Notes: generated from the sequence alone by a model not told the origin. DNA of 64,000 bases from Ecdyonurus torrentis (GCA_949318235.1 OX439132.1:45986641-46050640); one strand, 5' to 3'; positions 1-12,360 are shown, counted from the stretch's first letter. Translations and numbers: made by a program.

Positions 1-161
1 AGTTCAGAATTAGCCAAAAATCGACGTGTCACGCCCCCTTTTAAAAAATTTTCGCCTGCGGCGCAAACTAGGGGGGGCTGACGCCCCCCAGACCTCCCAT
101 TGGGATGCGGGTCTTTTCTTTTTTCTTCCGGACGGGGCTTTTAGCTCCCAAGCTGGCCATG
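1..161. mobile_element. 3' end of a hAT-like non-autonomous element
   Basis: Nearly identical to 18824-18985, the right end of the complete element in unit 1. It ends in GCTGGCCATG and is followed by GTCTCTAC (162-169), the 8-bp target duplication seen on both sides of the complete copy. The left part lies outside the window. Confidence 0.75.
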
Positions 162-916
162 GTCTCTACTGTAGCCTCACAAACTGAGGAGAAAACTTGT
201 GAAGTAGACAATAACTTGTGTGATGCATGATGTCATTTTTAGCAGAATAGAACATGTGAAACTACAGAAGAGATTTTTATAGTGTACAGAGGATATATAT
301 ATATATATATATAATCAGATAATTTTCAACACCAGATTTTGGATAAGAATTCATCCAATTCATGCAAAGTTTGTGGACACAAATCTACCTGGATAATTTA
401 TGTATTATCGAGATTGCAAGACAAAAAATCAACAAAAATATAAAAAGTTACGATTTAAAAAAAAAAAGATTATTTTTCAGTGTCTGATGATTGTTTTGTA
501 GATGTGAACCTTGGCAGATGCTTTGTACACTGATTGTAGGAGAAAGAAATGAAATAAAAAATTTTGAATAAAAAAAGAATAATAATAATAAAGTCAATTA
601 AGCAATAAAATACATATCTGAAATTGGGTAGAAGTGGTCTGTTTTGTGATCATCATACAAAGCTGGGGAAAGGAGAATTTTATTCTTTTTTTCTTTCTAG
701 AAGGGGAGGGTGGGCATTATAAAGGTCTCATATGTATATTTGAGGCCCACATCTCTGAATGTACCAGATTGTTATGAGTTCAGGAGAAATGTGAAACAAA
801 TTATGAAAATTAATTTAAAATGTTAATTAGTCTGAAAATACAATTGCTACATTATAATGATTATCCCCTAGCTTTCAGCAGTATTGTACTTAAATTTGAC
901 GTTGTTATTTGTGCAG
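162..916 (+). other. Intron upstream of the unit 0 repeat exon
   Basis: Intronic sequence paralogous to 18986-19742 and 38721-39623. It contains a short TA run near 294-312 and A/T-rich stretches. It ends with a pyrimidine-rich tract and the acceptor TTTGTGCAG at 908-916. No other gene is seen. Confidence 0.6.
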
Positions 917-1246
917 GTGACTCCTGGTGTGACGAGGCAGGCCCATCCAGCACTAAGCCCAGCACCTCAGGCCTTGAGGCAAGCACTTCCAGACTGACTA
1001 GCACTTGTGATAAGGTAGCTAGCACTGAGCCCAGCACCTCAGGCCTTGAGGCAAGCACTTCCAGACTGACTAGCACTTGTGATAAGGTAGCTAGCACTGA
1101 GGCCAGCACCTCAGGCCTTGAAGCAAGCACTTCCAGACTGACTAGCATTTGTGATAAGGTAGCTAGCACTGAGGCTAGCACTGGTGACATAGCTAGCACT
1201 AAGCAGCCAAGTCAGCATGCAGTAGTACCTGGTGTCAGCAGCAGAG
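917..1246 (+). CDS. Ser/Thr-repeat linker exon, unit 0
   Basis: A 330-nt internal exon, phase 1 to phase 1. It opens GDSWCDEAGPSST, then has three tandem 24-residue units built on STSGLEASTSRLTSTCDKVA, a partial unit, and QPSQHAVVPGVSSR. It is Ser/Thr-rich and probably disordered; a flexible spacer between BTB and zinc-finger parts is an inference. Acceptor GTGCAG ends at 916. The donor is AG/GTAGGC, weaker than AG/GTAAGC in the two paralogous exons. Reading through the intron stops at 1291-1293, so retention would give a protein without fingers. Unlike the zinc-finger exons, it has no recognised fold. Confidence 0.85.
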
Positions 1247-2893
1247 GTAGGCAAAAAACTTATTATTTAACTTGGAGAACTGGAGTCATATAATGATCAC
1301 CTCAATTTTAAAACTATGAAAATGAGTTACCCAATGTGGCTGTAGAAATGAAAAAAATTTATTTTAACTTGAGAATAAATAATATAGAGATAGATTAGGA
1401 ACAAGTGGAGAACGGGAGATAGAAGTTGTGTGCAGTCGCAGCAATATGGTTGCTGGTTTGATGTGGGAGAGTACACAAGTTTGTTTGTCAGTGGTTGCTA
1501 TAAGCTGCTGAGGCCGTGGTATGCACTGAATGTGCTCTTGTGTTCTCTACAAGTTGATACCCGAGTGTATGCCAGGCCAGGTGTGTCACAGGTTAAACTA
1601 GGGGAGAGTTTTTTAGGCTTGACAGCTAAGTGTATTTCATGATGTCTCTGGCCATGCAGTCAGTCCTGGCAGTGCAAGGTGGTAGTGACCCACGTCAAGT
1701 CAGAGGTTCACCTCATCTCATTGCTATATGTAGAGATGTTTAGTGTTGACAGCTAAGTGTATTCATGTCTCTGGCCATGCAGTCAGTCCTGGCAGTGCAA
1801 GGTGGTAGTGACCCATGTCAAGATAGAGGTATCTCAGGATGGTTCACCTCATCTCATTCATGCCTTTCTATATTAAACGTTTTTATTTTTATTATTTTTT
1901 ATTTTGTAGATTATTCCTGTTGTGTGGTATACAACTACTTTAAATGTTTATTATTATTAGCCTATTATTTATTTTTAGCATTTAAACTGACAGACTAACT
2001 GATTTCTTGAAATTACTGGGAAGGGGGTTATAGGATATATAATACAGTAAAATATCATTAGAACGAAATTCAAGGAAACCAATTGGGAATCGCCACTTGG
2101 CCACTTTGCTATAACAAAATTGCAGAAAAATGCCGTAAATATGTACTTGCATAATTTATTTATGACAGAAATCGATATTTGCTCCACTTCACTAAAGCCT
2201 ACTAAAATAAGTATTTCATAAACTGTTTGAAAGAAAGACGTGCTACATAATAAAGTACATAACTAGAAAATTACCACGGAAAAAATATTGCGCATCTGTA
2301 ATTAAAGGAAAATAATAAATAAAATAAACGTTCACAAATTTTAAACGTAGAACCACATCATGGAACTTTAATATTTACAGAGGGCTAATAGATCAAACTC
2401 ATAAAAAAAAAGTATGTACATTTCTCCCAATACTAGTTTGAGCGGATACAGTGTAGTTAACTATGTAAAGTCAACTGTGATAGGCAGGTAGGTTTATAAC
2501 ACGCTCTCTGATTGGTTTAGCACCACAGATACAGTTTTTGGCGGGAACGACCTTTTTTTTGGCCAGAGTGTAGCTGCTCTGTTCACTCACTCACTCTCTC
2601 TGTCTGTCTGTCTTCCTTTTTTTTATTTGCTTAACAGCATCCAATCAAATTGTTATTCTAGAAGGGTTGTGTGTATATAGATGGCTTATATCTCAAAATT
2701 TTAAAAGAAAACTTCATATGTTTATGATGCTATTTGAAAGTCAATTGTAACAGCTACCTATATATGATAACATTTTCAGAACCCGTGAGCATCAAATAAG
2801 AAAGAAAATAATTATTGAAATTAGAATGGGCTCTTATGGGACTAAAACCTCAAAAAAAAATCATAATTTAATGGTGAAATTCCTTTTTTTTTT

Positions 2894-2924
<31 letters not shown>

Positions 2925-3477
2925 CATTTTTGAAGATTCCAAAAAAATTCCTTGGAAGAGTAGACATATATTGTCATGCTATCTAACAAATATGTGTAGT
3001 AAAAAACTGTAGCTTAGATAGTTTTTTTTTTTATTATTTAGGTTCACTTTTTATCAGGCTTCCAATTAGCAGCAAAATATTCCATTTTTTGCATTTAAAA
3101 TATCAAATAAAAAATCCTTGCAAATACTTATACTGTCAACTGTTGTCTTAAATAAACTTTCTGAAATATTGAAAAATGACAAGAAAGAAAGAAAAAAAAA
3201 AATAAATAAAAAGTCGTGACAAAAGTAGTCATCAACGTTAAAGCGATGAAGGCACACATGTTCTACAAATATAAAATGAAAATCAAGAACTATTAATTTT
3301 AAGATAATTGCACTTAATCAAACAATGTTGTCAAACAACTGGTGCACTTATGTTAGCATTGATATATGAGTGCTTAATTGAACTTTTAAATTGTATTGTA
3401 TTGTTTATATGCTATTAAAAAAAGCATTAAAAAGTGCACTTTTTATGTTGAGAACTGAAGAGATGTGCATTTTGCAG
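1247..3477 (+). other. Intron between repeat exon and first zinc-finger tail, unit 0
   Basis: No coding exon seen. It contains two copies of a roughly 125-bp tandem unit (1618-1835), a block at 2450-2940 paralogous to 41690-42170, long A/T homopolymers, and a pre-tail block (about 2940-3477) shared with the regions before the tails at 29127 and 49350 and with 21575-22150. Confidence 0.6.
1618..1835 (+). repeat. Intronic tandem repeat, two units of about 125 bp
   Basis: Units start TTGACAGCTAAGTGTATTCA at 1619 and 1746 and contain CATGCAGTCAGTCCTGGCAG. The same repeat has about four units at the paralogous place in units 1 and 2. Confidence 0.8.
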
Positions 3478-4106
3478 GCCGTCGTCTGATGAAGCAAGTT
3501 GTTGAGCCACAAGACAGCGAGAGTGAAAGCAACGATGAAGACACCACGTCACCTTATTTCTGTCAAGATTGCGACGTTTATTTTAAATGTAAAACATCTC
3601 TGCAGAGCCACGTCAGCAAGACTCATGACAACAAGGCTCGTCAACCTGGGCAAGTCACCTTCAAATGTGACCTCTGTCCTAAATATTATAAAAGTAAAGA
3701 CGGTTTGGGAAAGCACTATAGAAACCAACATCCAAGAAAGTTGAGATTCTCGTGTAAGATTTGTGCAGCAAAGTTTTCAAATAACGGCGAGTTTAAACAA
3801 CATAAAATAAAATTACATGCCAAAGAACTTCACCCGTTTGTTTGCAAGAAGTGTGGAAAACAATTTGTAGTAAACAAACTTTTAAGACAACATTCAATTT
3901 CTGCACACGGCATTGAGATAAAACTTGGCACAAACTTGTCTTGCACATCTTGTGCTGAGAAGTTTCCAACAAGGCAACTAAAAAAAGAACATATGACACA
4001 ACATCACCCCGAGTTGTGTTTCAAGTGTCGCTGGTGTCCACGTGTGTTTTATGATCAGTACAAGCTAGCGTCACATGAACGTAAAGATCATGGTGATAAA
4101 TGTTGA
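3478..4106 (+). CDS. Terminal zinc-finger exon Z1 (six C2H2 fingers), unit 0
   Basis: Alternative terminal exon encoding the DNA-binding tail. Acceptor TTTTGCAG ends at 3477; the split Gly codon joins the phase-1 repeat exon; TGA at 4104-4106. Of about 209 residues, 1-28 are acidic (DSESESNDED), followed by six fingers of spacing C-x2-C-x12-H-x4-H at roughly 29-50, 64-85, 93-114, 123-144, 156-177 and 184-205, ending HGDKC. The family role is sequence-specific DNA binding in the nucleus. Finger 2 helix reads SKDGLGK, finger 6 DQYKLAS. The upstream flank is shared with Z3 and Z4, the downstream flank with Z5. Its first half is almost identical at DNA level to the other six tails. Confidence 0.92.
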
Positions 4107-4380
4107 TGCCACCTAACAATTTGTAACATTTATAAATTTACAGTAACTGAAATGTGGCTGGTTTAAATTTTTTTTCTTCAAAATCAGAACCTAAGAAAAA
4201 CATAAACCATTTTTATACCATGTTCTCACTTGTCCGCGCTGTTATAAATGTACTTTTTTTTTTCAAAGTAGTCTTAGTGTTCTGTAGCATTGCTGTGTGA
4301 ATCTTGCATTTATAACACAATTTATTGTGCTGTATGTTTATGTGTGTGTTTGTGTGTACATATAACACATACATACATAT

Positions 4381-4386
4381 AATAAA
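4381..4386 (+). promoter_or_regulatory. Candidate polyadenylation signal for tail Z1
   Basis: AATAAA about 275 nt after the stop. It is conserved at 50258 (Z4), 58953 (Z6) and 63749 (Z7), inside the same CATACATATAATAAACAATA context. Confidence 0.5.
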
Positions 4387-4653
4387 CAATAAGAAATGAA
4401 GTGTAACAGTATTGTAAGTTCTAAAATTATTGTAGAAATGTTTCATAACATTACATACTGAAAGCACAAGAAAATGTTCAATTTAAATATTTTTTATTTT
4501 GTTTTTTTTTTTAATGTTAATGACACATTAATAATATGCCTAGAGACTATTGACTAACAGAAGTTGTGAGGCGTATCGCATTTTAAATTTCAAAGCAACA
4601 TCTTTTCAACCTAAGTCTGGTGCTCGATGTTAATTTTGATGCAAAATAAACTT

Positions 4654-4745
4654 GTAAACCCTGTTCTCTGCTCCTAAAATGACGATCACCTTTGGTTATT
4701 CAAATGGAATGCACATTTTTTGGTGCAAAAGAAAACAGGGTTTAC
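4654..4745. mobile_element. Short MITE with terminal inverted repeat GTAAACCCTGTT
   Basis: Left end GTAAACCCTGTTCTC, right end ACAGGGTTTAC. Related copies are at 12514-12625, about 54740-54845, and a degraded one near 45247-45365. Confidence 0.65.
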
Positions 4746-5165
4746 GAACAACACTATTGTATTACATTATGTCATTGTATAATTTGTAACTAAATAAATA
4801 TTGCTCAAAAAGCAAGTAAATTAGAAGATTTCTTTATCTCCCTAATTAGTTGTACTCCAATGTATTTGCAAGAGTGTGGAGGCTGTGTAGGGGTTTCCCT
4901 AGACGTAGTATAGTAATTAAAATACAGATCAAATAAGTTTATATATGTAACAATATGTATGTCAAAATAAGAACTAGTGGTTCTTTGCCACATTCTACTA
5001 TAACTTGATACAGCTTTTATTTCTTTGCTGGCTGTTGGATTTGTACAGTATCTTTCATGTCCATTTAATATGTCCATACAATGCAATCAGATGGTGATTT
5101 CAGTTGACGCAAAACTCCAGTTAAATACATGTGATTTTCATATGCCAATATTACAAATTTTTATG

Positions 5166-5166
<1 letters not shown>

Positions 5167-5199
<33 letters not shown>
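5167..5199. repeat. TA microsatellite
   Basis: Uninterrupted TA run. The paralogous position near 55256-55280 has a shorter one. Confidence 0.9.
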
Positions 5200-6749
5200 T
5201 TTATGAAATCAGCATGCCATTTTTGCCACTTAATATATCATCAGAGATATGTGTATGGCTTACAGTGGCACAGACCACAGACACCTTGGCTTTTTAGAAT
5301 CTACTTATACGTACAAAAACAATTGCACAAGTTCTTAAAATCTGATGCGACTATTCCTTCTAATTTAAATATTAAATTAAAGTATGATCGTTATTTAGCT
5401 GACTTTTATACTTCGATTCATGTAAGTTTTTAGCTTTAATCAGCACTCAGCTACATTTTATGGTTAAAATGACAAACAGGTATTGCCTTGTATGAAGCGG
5501 CAATAATGTTAATGTGATTTTGGCTACCAAAAGTGAACAAATAGCGTGAGTCAGTTCTGAAGATACGTGAAGCGGAGTATACTGTATACTGTATAAGTGG
5601 GCGTAGCAAACTTTGATTTATTTTTTAATTAAAAGGAAGAGGCGCACCGGCTCCAAAAGACATTTAAAATTATTTTCATAAATACTAGTACTAAATAGTG
5701 GATGAAACACATCTTCAAATTTTTTTTGGTTTCTGTGTCCCTTAAAAATTTGAAAATTACTACATTAATATACAGTAATTTACTGTAGAGATGAAATGTA
5801 ATAAAAGAAGTTTTTTGTAAAACAGGCGCGCTACACATTTTCACTGTTCTGAATCGATAACTATAGAAGTACTGTATTTAAAAGAAAAGAAAATGAAGAG
5901 ACAATACGCGTACTTCATTACTGCATAATGAAGTATATTTTATTAATATAAAATATTTTATATGGGAACAACACATAAGTTTACTTTTGAGTTATAATTT
6001 ATTTACTTATTTCTTCATTAAAACCACGTGTCTTTGTTCTATAAACTACACACAACTCTTGAGCCAGCTGTGACAATTTTCCTTTGTTAAAAACATCTGA
6101 TCATGACATCATTACCTGTTTACTACGTTTATACATATGGTTGACTATTGTTATTTTTTCGTTTGGAACTTTGGACCTGATAAGAATGAACAAAAAGTAA
6201 AAAAAAAAAAAAAAAGAAAAGAAGTTCCAATCTCAACATGCGACTCACTTTTATCAGCTCAAAAAACAAGATCAACCAATGAATGCGTATTATTTTTTTT
6301 TGGGCAGCTAAAAACACTTGCAGTCGGTGCAACAGAGAAAATAAGTAAGTGTCCGCATCAACATCTCAATGCATAATTGGAATCATAGTAAAGCAATTTA
6401 CTTGCTTTTACTTTTTTACTTTTTAATCTATTATGAATTGCAAGTTTTCAACGTTTTTAATAAAAATCAATTCAAAAATGTCAAAGTAGTAAAATTTAAG
6501 GAGATTTGCAATTTAATTTAATTGACAAGCACCTTAAACCTAAAGAAACTAAAAGCATTTTAAATTATGTGGTGGAATATATAATGCAACAATTCATTTG
6601 TTCCCTTTTTCCTTTTTTTCTTTCCTTTTTCTTTTTCTTTTTTTTTATCGTAAACATATCATATTTCTGTTCAAAGCTCAGCTTCGAATACCTTGCCTTT
6701 ACGTGCGTGTTAAAAAATACCTCTTCATGGGCAGAAAGTAGTGAGGTTT

Positions 6750-6776
6750 GAGAGAGAGAGAGAGAGAGAGAGAGAG
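6750..6776. repeat. GA microsatellite
   Basis: Run of GA dinucleotides; the paralogous run is at 56720-56750. Related runs occur near 9256 and 30316. Confidence 0.9.
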
Positions 6777-8048
6777 TATCCTGACAGGTAGGCTAATTGT
6801 GGCACACAGGTGACCAACTGGTTGCCAGCACTGCAGGATACTAACCTTTTCTTATCTAAATATTAGCTTGTATTTTTTTGAAAATAACCCTTTCTGAATC
6901 TGAAAGTTTTAATTAAATAATTTATTTAATTATCAAATTAGTTTAGTAGTCTCTAAAATATGACAATTTTTTTTTAAATATTAACGCATTTATGCTGTAG
7001 ACGAAATAAAATAGAGACCATAAAAAGTTTTCAACAGTATTTAGTTTTAAACGTAAAACTTGATTTTCTGTCGAAGATTTGAACTTAAATATAGATTTTT
7101 CCTCGTTACATTTAGGCGCACGTAAATAATATAAGAGTGCAGCACGTAATTTATGTAAATATTGCTAAATAATTAAGAACAACACAACTAATTATGCTGT
7201 TTATATTTATGCTCTAACATATTTTACTATGCAATATAGCATAGGTTATGTTGTATTGAAAAAATTGTACTAAAAATGTACTAGAATAAATATTGAGCTT
7301 TTATTATTATTATTATTATTTTTTTCGTGAAAGTATTACAATAAACTAAAATTAAGTCAATAGTTAGGCCTACGTCATGAGGATACACCCTATAAAAGTA
7401 AGACAAACAAGACAAATTAAAAGTATGCCTATAATTAAAATTTAACAACTATATTTTATTATTATATTGAGTGTATGACAGCATGACAAAATACTGGAAT
7501 ACTTCAACTTTAAACTGGAGCAATGATCAAAATAAAACAACTTAACTTTGCATTTCTCTTTTTTTCTTTGGTCAATTTGTCAATTATTATGTTTTTATCA
7601 TACTTAAAGTTATAAATAAATCTATAAATATATAAATCTTTTAAATTAAATCTACTATTAATTACTCATAAGTAGCAATATGAGTAATTTTCCCATACTG
7701 ACCCATGTAATTTACTGCCTACACTCCTCCCTAATAAATTTGACCGGTTGCGTTAAAGTTGCCCCATATATTTCACATTTGGAGACATGAACGCTATACG
7801 GTCAGATTTATTCGGGAAAGTGTACAGTACATATGACGTTGACTTACAACAACCCGTCACACATACACAAGCATTTTAAATTCAAAACGCTTGAAGATGT
7901 TTTGTTTATAATGATTGACTTTTGTGTATAGCTAAAAATTGTTATGATATAGTTTGTAAATATAAAGCAAGAAACATTAACTAAATATATCCAAATGATA
8001 TCCAAGAAATAATCAAAAGAACTAATAAACCTGACGTTTAATTTGCAG

Positions 8049-8782
8049 ACCGTCATCTGAAGAAGCGAGTTGTTGAGCCACAAGTCAGCGAGAGTGAACA
8101 CAAAAATGAAGACACCACGTCACTTTATTTTTGTCAAGATTGCGAAGTTTATTTTAAATGTAAAACATCTCTGCAGAGCCACGTCAGCAAGACTCATGAC
8201 AACAAGGCTCGTCAACCTGGGCAAGTCACCTTCAAATGTGACCTCTGTCCTAAATATTATAAAAGTAACAGAGCTTTGTGTGAGCATTATAGAAAACAAC
8301 ACCCAAGAAAGTTAAGATTCTCGTGCGAGATTTGTAATTCCAAGTTTCCAAACTTACGCGAGTTTCAGCAACATAAAATAAATTTACATGGTAAAGAACT
8401 TTACCCGTTTGTTTGCAAGAAGTGTGGGAAACAATATACACATCATCAATGTTTAAGACGCCATATGAAATCTGAACACAGTGAGAATATTAAGTTAAAA
8501 TTTGGCACAAAATTATCTTGTGCATTTTGTTTTAAGAGGTTTCAAACAAGGGAACTAAAGAAAGAACACGTGACACAATATCACCCCGAGTTGTGTTTCA
8601 AGTGTCGCTTGTGTCCATGTATGTTTTATGAGAAGCACAAGAGACTGACACACGAGCTAAATGTTCATCGTCAAAATGTGGATCATCCAGAGCAAATTTT
8701 CTCATGTAAAATTTGTACATTTGTCGTCACGTCAAAGTTGGCCTTACAAAAAAGCGAGCAGTCATTGCATAAGACAAAATAA
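8049..8782 (+). CDS. Terminal zinc-finger exon Z2 (seven fingers, last one degenerate), unit 0
   Basis: Acceptor AATTTGCAG ends at 8048. The join gives Asp (DRHLKK) instead of the usual Gly (GRRLKK). Six C2H2 fingers follow as in Z1, then a seventh starting FSCKIC and ending LHKTK; TAA at 8780-8782. In the seventh finger the first zinc-ligand His is Ser (LQKSEQ against LQKHVK in Z3), so it probably does not bind zinc normally. Finger 4 is unusual (HHQCLRR). It is the most diverged tail in the window. Upstream flank matches Z6, downstream flank matches Z3. No in-frame ATG occurs near the exon start, as expected for a spliced terminal exon. Confidence 0.9.
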
Positions 8783-9480
8783 GAATTTAACTGACTGCAC
8801 TATTATCTAAATGTAACATTTTAATCACAAACAGAACAGACAAAACAGCCATTATCTTGATTTTATTATTTTTTTTTTCATATAAATGTTTCAAGTTTTT
8901 GACTTTTTTTAATCAGGTAAAAACTGTTGAAATTATAAAATTTAAGGAGATTTAATTTAACTCTCTGACAAGAGCACCTTAGACCCAGAGAAACCAAAAA
9001 TTCTTAAAATTATGCGATGGCAGAATTGTTTAACTAACTACCATATTGTATTGTGAATTGTATAGAATTGTATATTGTATTCACTCATTCCGTTTTTTTT
9101 TTTTTTTTTTTTTTTTAAATGCTTTTTGACTATTTTTTCTTGGCTTTTTTTACTGTTCAATTGTAAAAATATTATGATTACATGTAAAGCTTAGTTTGGA
9201 AAATCCTGCCTAGCGATTTTAAAAATAGCTCTTCACAGGTAGAAACGGGCGAGACAGAGAGAGAGAGAGAGTATGCTGACAGTTACGCACTTGCAAGCTA
9301 CGTCTTCTTTTATTAAAGTCATAGACCACATAAAACAACTGTGCTTTTTAATGAATAAACACGAAATGGGATCTTCAAAACCGATGACAATTTTTACCAG
9401 TATGCTAATTTAGCCTCACGAGAGAGTGTGAAAAAACTGTAAAGTATGCAATTTGTTTGCTAATGGTAAAGCTCCAAAAT
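8783..9480 (+). other. 3' flank of Z2 (class shared with Z3)
   Basis: Paralogous to 29855-30540. Contains a long T run (about 9094-9116), a GA run near 9256-9272 and AATAAA at 9353-9358, a candidate polyadenylation signal. No coding sequence seen. Confidence 0.6.
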
Positions 9481-9485
9481 AATCT

Positions 9486-9915
9486 TGCACAAGATATATT
9501 TATGTTGAACAAGACAAATAATATCTTACTCAAAATACCCACAAGAAAATATCTTGCATGTTTTATATAATACAAGATTTCAAATCTTGCTCAAGCAGAT
9601 TCATGAAATTCTGCAAGAAAATATTTTTGAACCAAAATAATGAAAGCATAAACTTTAAAAATTCTTGTACACGATATGCTGTAATACGCCAAGATTATTT
9701 CTTGCATTTTTAGAGTCTTGAATCTTGTGCAAGATTCACTCTAACTCTCCAATAAATCAAATCTTGCAAGATATTTTCTTGTGAAAATTTTGAGTAAGAT
9801 ATAATCTTGGGTAAATAGCTTGCGCAAGATTTTAACTTAGGTAAGATACTGCTTCTTGCAAAAAAGATAAAATTTATCTTGCAATAATCTAAACTTGCAA
9901 GATATTTACTTGTTA
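9486..9915. repeat. ATCTTG/CAAGAT-rich array
   Basis: Dense, irregularly spaced copies of CAAGAT and its complement ATCTTG, often joined as the near-palindrome ATCTTGCAAGAT. Similar arrays are at 10655-10930, 12035-12360, 22424-22600 and 28000-28640. No ORF of note. Confidence 0.8.
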
Positions 9916-10128
9916 AGGTGGGGAAATCAGCTACTGCGGGATTTGACTAAAAAGTTGTAAAGGAGGAAAAATCTGAAATTTAACACAGTGATATATTAGG
10001 GTAGGGTAAATAACTTAAAAAATTTAAAAATTTTGGGGGGTCACCATGCTAGATTTTGAATTACGATTTTTTGAAGTTTTAGTCCCATAAGAGCCTATGT
10101 TAATTTCAATAATTTATTTCTCTCTTAA
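9916..10128. other. Spacer sequence, inverted relative of an intronic block
   Basis: Reverse-complement similarity to about 2800-2890 and 42030-42215 (motif AGTCCCATAAGAGCC). No gene seen. Confidence 0.5.
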
Positions 10129-10521
10129 GGCGGTGGGGGACCGACTTGGACCGGAAATCGCTAAAAAAAGAACTATATTTTCCCAATAATTTTTTGTACG
10201 TGATTTAATTCCAATAAAACAAACACTATAATTTTCAAATAAAATCAAGTAAATTTAAAAGATTTTTTTTTATACCAAAATTTTTTTAATGATGTTTTTA
10301 ATTGTAAAAAAAGTGTCTAATTTGACTAAAATTTCCCGCTCAAATTTAAATTTTTACATTTACATGTTATCTTTAAAGTGTAATAACTTAAATATTTGAT
10401 CGTGTTTTTACATGTTTGACATATAACTAAATTTTTAAGTAACATTTCTACTTTACTTTGTGTTATTATTATTATTCGCAACCGTCCTAGTTTGCGAGAT
10501 ATCAGTCGGTCACCTACCCCC
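10129..10521. mobile_element. piggyBac-like MITE with TTAA target duplication
   Basis: Flanked by TTAA at 10125-10128 and 10522-10525. Terminal inverted repeats GGCGGTGGGGGACCGACT and GGGGGTAGGTGACCGACT. A second copy is at 56898-57288. Too short to encode a transposase. Confidence 0.8.
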
Positions 10522-10654
10522 TTAACTGATGCGTCACGGGTGCTGAAATTTTTATCAAGGGTATATAGCTGTTACCATTAACTTTAATGGCATCAAAAAG
10601 TTAGGAACTTTCCTTTTTAGATTTTGAGATACAAGCAAACTAAAGAGAACTCTT

Positions 10655-10930
10655 AATAACATTTTTTTGTGTAAGATTTTATCTTTTGTTTATTATCTTG
10701 TGCAAGATTTTTGCATGTATAAGATAATGTTTCTTGCACAAGATGAAATTCATCTTGCCCAAGATTAAAAAATCTTGCATTAGTTATGACTTGCAAGATA
10801 TTTTCTTGTGAAATTTGTCCGCAAGATATTATCTTGGGAAAAAATATTCTTGAGCAAGATATTTGCGTAAGTAAGATACTTTTTTTTTGCACAAGATAAA
10901 ATTTATCTTGAACATATTTTACAAGATTTA
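10655..10930. repeat. ATCTTG/CAAGAT-rich array
   Basis: Same motif as 9486-9915, possibly one array split by the intervening insertion. Confidence 0.75.
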
Positions 10931-11542
10931 CGCCTTTATTGACAAGACTGTTGTAGTAATTATTGTTTTACTTTGAACTAGTATAATATAGATAAGCGGA
11001 CTGTCGTCTAAGGACGGGTTCATGAGTTAAATTCAATAAAAAATGTATATTTAGTTTATGCAAATACTGTTGAAATTATTATATTTTTTTATTATACAAT
11101 ATAAATGTGTGTGCAAAAACATCAATCATCTGTACATAGTTTTATTACCTTTACATATTCATATTAATCGTATATCGGTTAAACAGCATATATTCGTAGA
11201 ATAGGATATTCAATGAATACCCCTACGATGGTAGTATGCAAATTTGACAAAGGTCGCTCAGAGAGAAACGCAAATATCAACCACCATGAGCTGTGAGCAA
11301 GCTAAGAATGCTTGATTTGTCTGGAAGTCGGTAGAGGGAGATTGAGCGAAAGGAAAATGTGACGACGGGAAACACACGCCTCTTTTACATATCTATAATG
11401 CATTGATATAACTAAAATACGTTTTATATAATCTGTATAATTATATCAATGCATACTATAGATGTTATACATTTAAGTAATTTACATATAAATACCTTGT
11501 CATAATGATAACACTAGAAAACCAACAAAAGTGATGAAAACG
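10931..11542. other. Intergenic AT-rich sequence
   Basis: No exon, RNA gene or bounded element recognised. Confidence 0.4.
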
Positions 11543-12030
11543 TTCGATATGCGAACTGACTGTTTGTTTTTGTTTGCCACTGGCCACACAATAATGAATC
11601 ATGCCTAAAAATGATAGCCTATGCGCCACCTGTGAGAAATAATATGAACTAATAGTTTGAATTGTGGCGCATTACATTACACCCCCCTTGAGAAAAAAAA
11701 AATAATAATAATTAGAAAATAATTGTTATTATTTTTTATATGCACATACCAAAAACACATAAGATGCTCTTAAAGTAAAAAAAAAATATATTTTTTTTTT
11801 TTTTTTTTTTTTGATAGAGTAACTGTTTGTTACACAAAAATAAGTTGAAATGCACAAAGATAAGAGTGAGAAAACACAATAAAATGTATGATAACATTCG
11901 ATATGCGAACTGACTGTTTGTTTTTGTTTGCCACTGGCCACACAATAATGAATCATGCCTAAAAATGATAGCCTATGCGCCACCTGTGAGAAATAATATG
12001 AACTAATAGTTTGAATTGTGGCGCATTACA
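11543..12030 (+). repeat. Direct repeat pair of about 134 bp, 354 bp apart
   Basis: 11543-11676 and 11897-12030 are near-identical, starting TTCGATATGCGAACTGACTG and ending TGTGGCGCATTACA. They may be a tandem duplication or ends of a small element; no ORF in between. Confidence 0.8.
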
Positions 12031-12034
12031 CTGT

Positions 12035-12360
12035 CAAATCTTGTTCAAGATAATATATTCTTGCCAAGATATTGATCTTGCGCAAGCTTTTTATCTTCCT
12101 TGCGTAAGAGTTTTAACATCTCTTGCACAAGAAAAATTAATCTTGAAACTTTATTTTTATCTGCTTGATGCACACGAAAATATCTTATGCAAGATGAATA
12201 ACAAGATCTTGATCTTAAAAGAACTCAAGATTTTAAACTTTTGTAAGATCTTGAACCATCTTGCCTTAATTTTTTCAAATTTGCAAGATCTTGCCTATCT
12301 TGAAGACATCTTGCAAGATCTTGAGTTGATCTTGCAAGAATATAGGCAAGATTTTTTACC
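12035..12360. repeat. ATCTTG/CAAGAT-rich array
   Basis: Abuts the second direct repeat. It ends near ACCAGGGATGCG, resembling the CATCCCT termini of the arrays at 22424 and 28640. An open frame across it is a by-product of the repeat. Confidence 0.75.

Larger units (their letters stand above)
4107..8048 (+). other. 3' UTR of Z1 and Z1-Z2 spacer
   Basis: Begins TGATGCCACCTAACAATTTG, common to all six-finger tails. A polyadenylation signal AATAAA lies at 4381-4386. The whole block is paralogous to the Z5-Z6 spacer (53622-58048) apart from insertions there. It contains a small MITE (4654-4745), a TA run (5167-5199) and a GA run (about 6750-6776). No further exon seen. Confidence 0.65.
1..8782 (+). 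other. Unit 0: 3' part of a BTB-C2H2 zinc-finger gene (head exons lie left of the window)
   Basis: Gene-level entry. Visible parts are the Ser/Thr-repeat exon (917-1246) and two alternative terminal zinc-finger exons (3478-4106 and 8049-8782). The intron before 917 matches the intron before the repeat exon of unit 1 almost base for base, including the tail of the same hAT insertion, so a BTB head like that of unit 1 is expected to the left. The last tail has seven fingers, as does the tail of unit 1. This is inferred from paralogy; no transcript evidence is available here. Confidence 0.75.

Noticed and set aside
861..1199. Antisense open frame across the S/T-repeat exon (also 19687-19902 and 39568-39948)
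   Set aside because: It exists only because the repeat has no stop in that frame; the plus-strand exon has matching splice sites and phase.
820..1293. Free-standing 157-aa gene starting MLISLKIQLL
   Set aside because: The first 32 residues are intronic read-through before a clear acceptor at 916; the phase fits a spliced internal exon.
3499..3744. Second plus-strand frame overlapping fingers 1-2, repeated in all tails (e.g. 8070, 29148, 49374, 53014, 58070, 62861)
   Set aside because: Conserved only because the underlying DNA is conserved for the zinc-finger frame; it shows no domain and lacks the C2H2 pattern.
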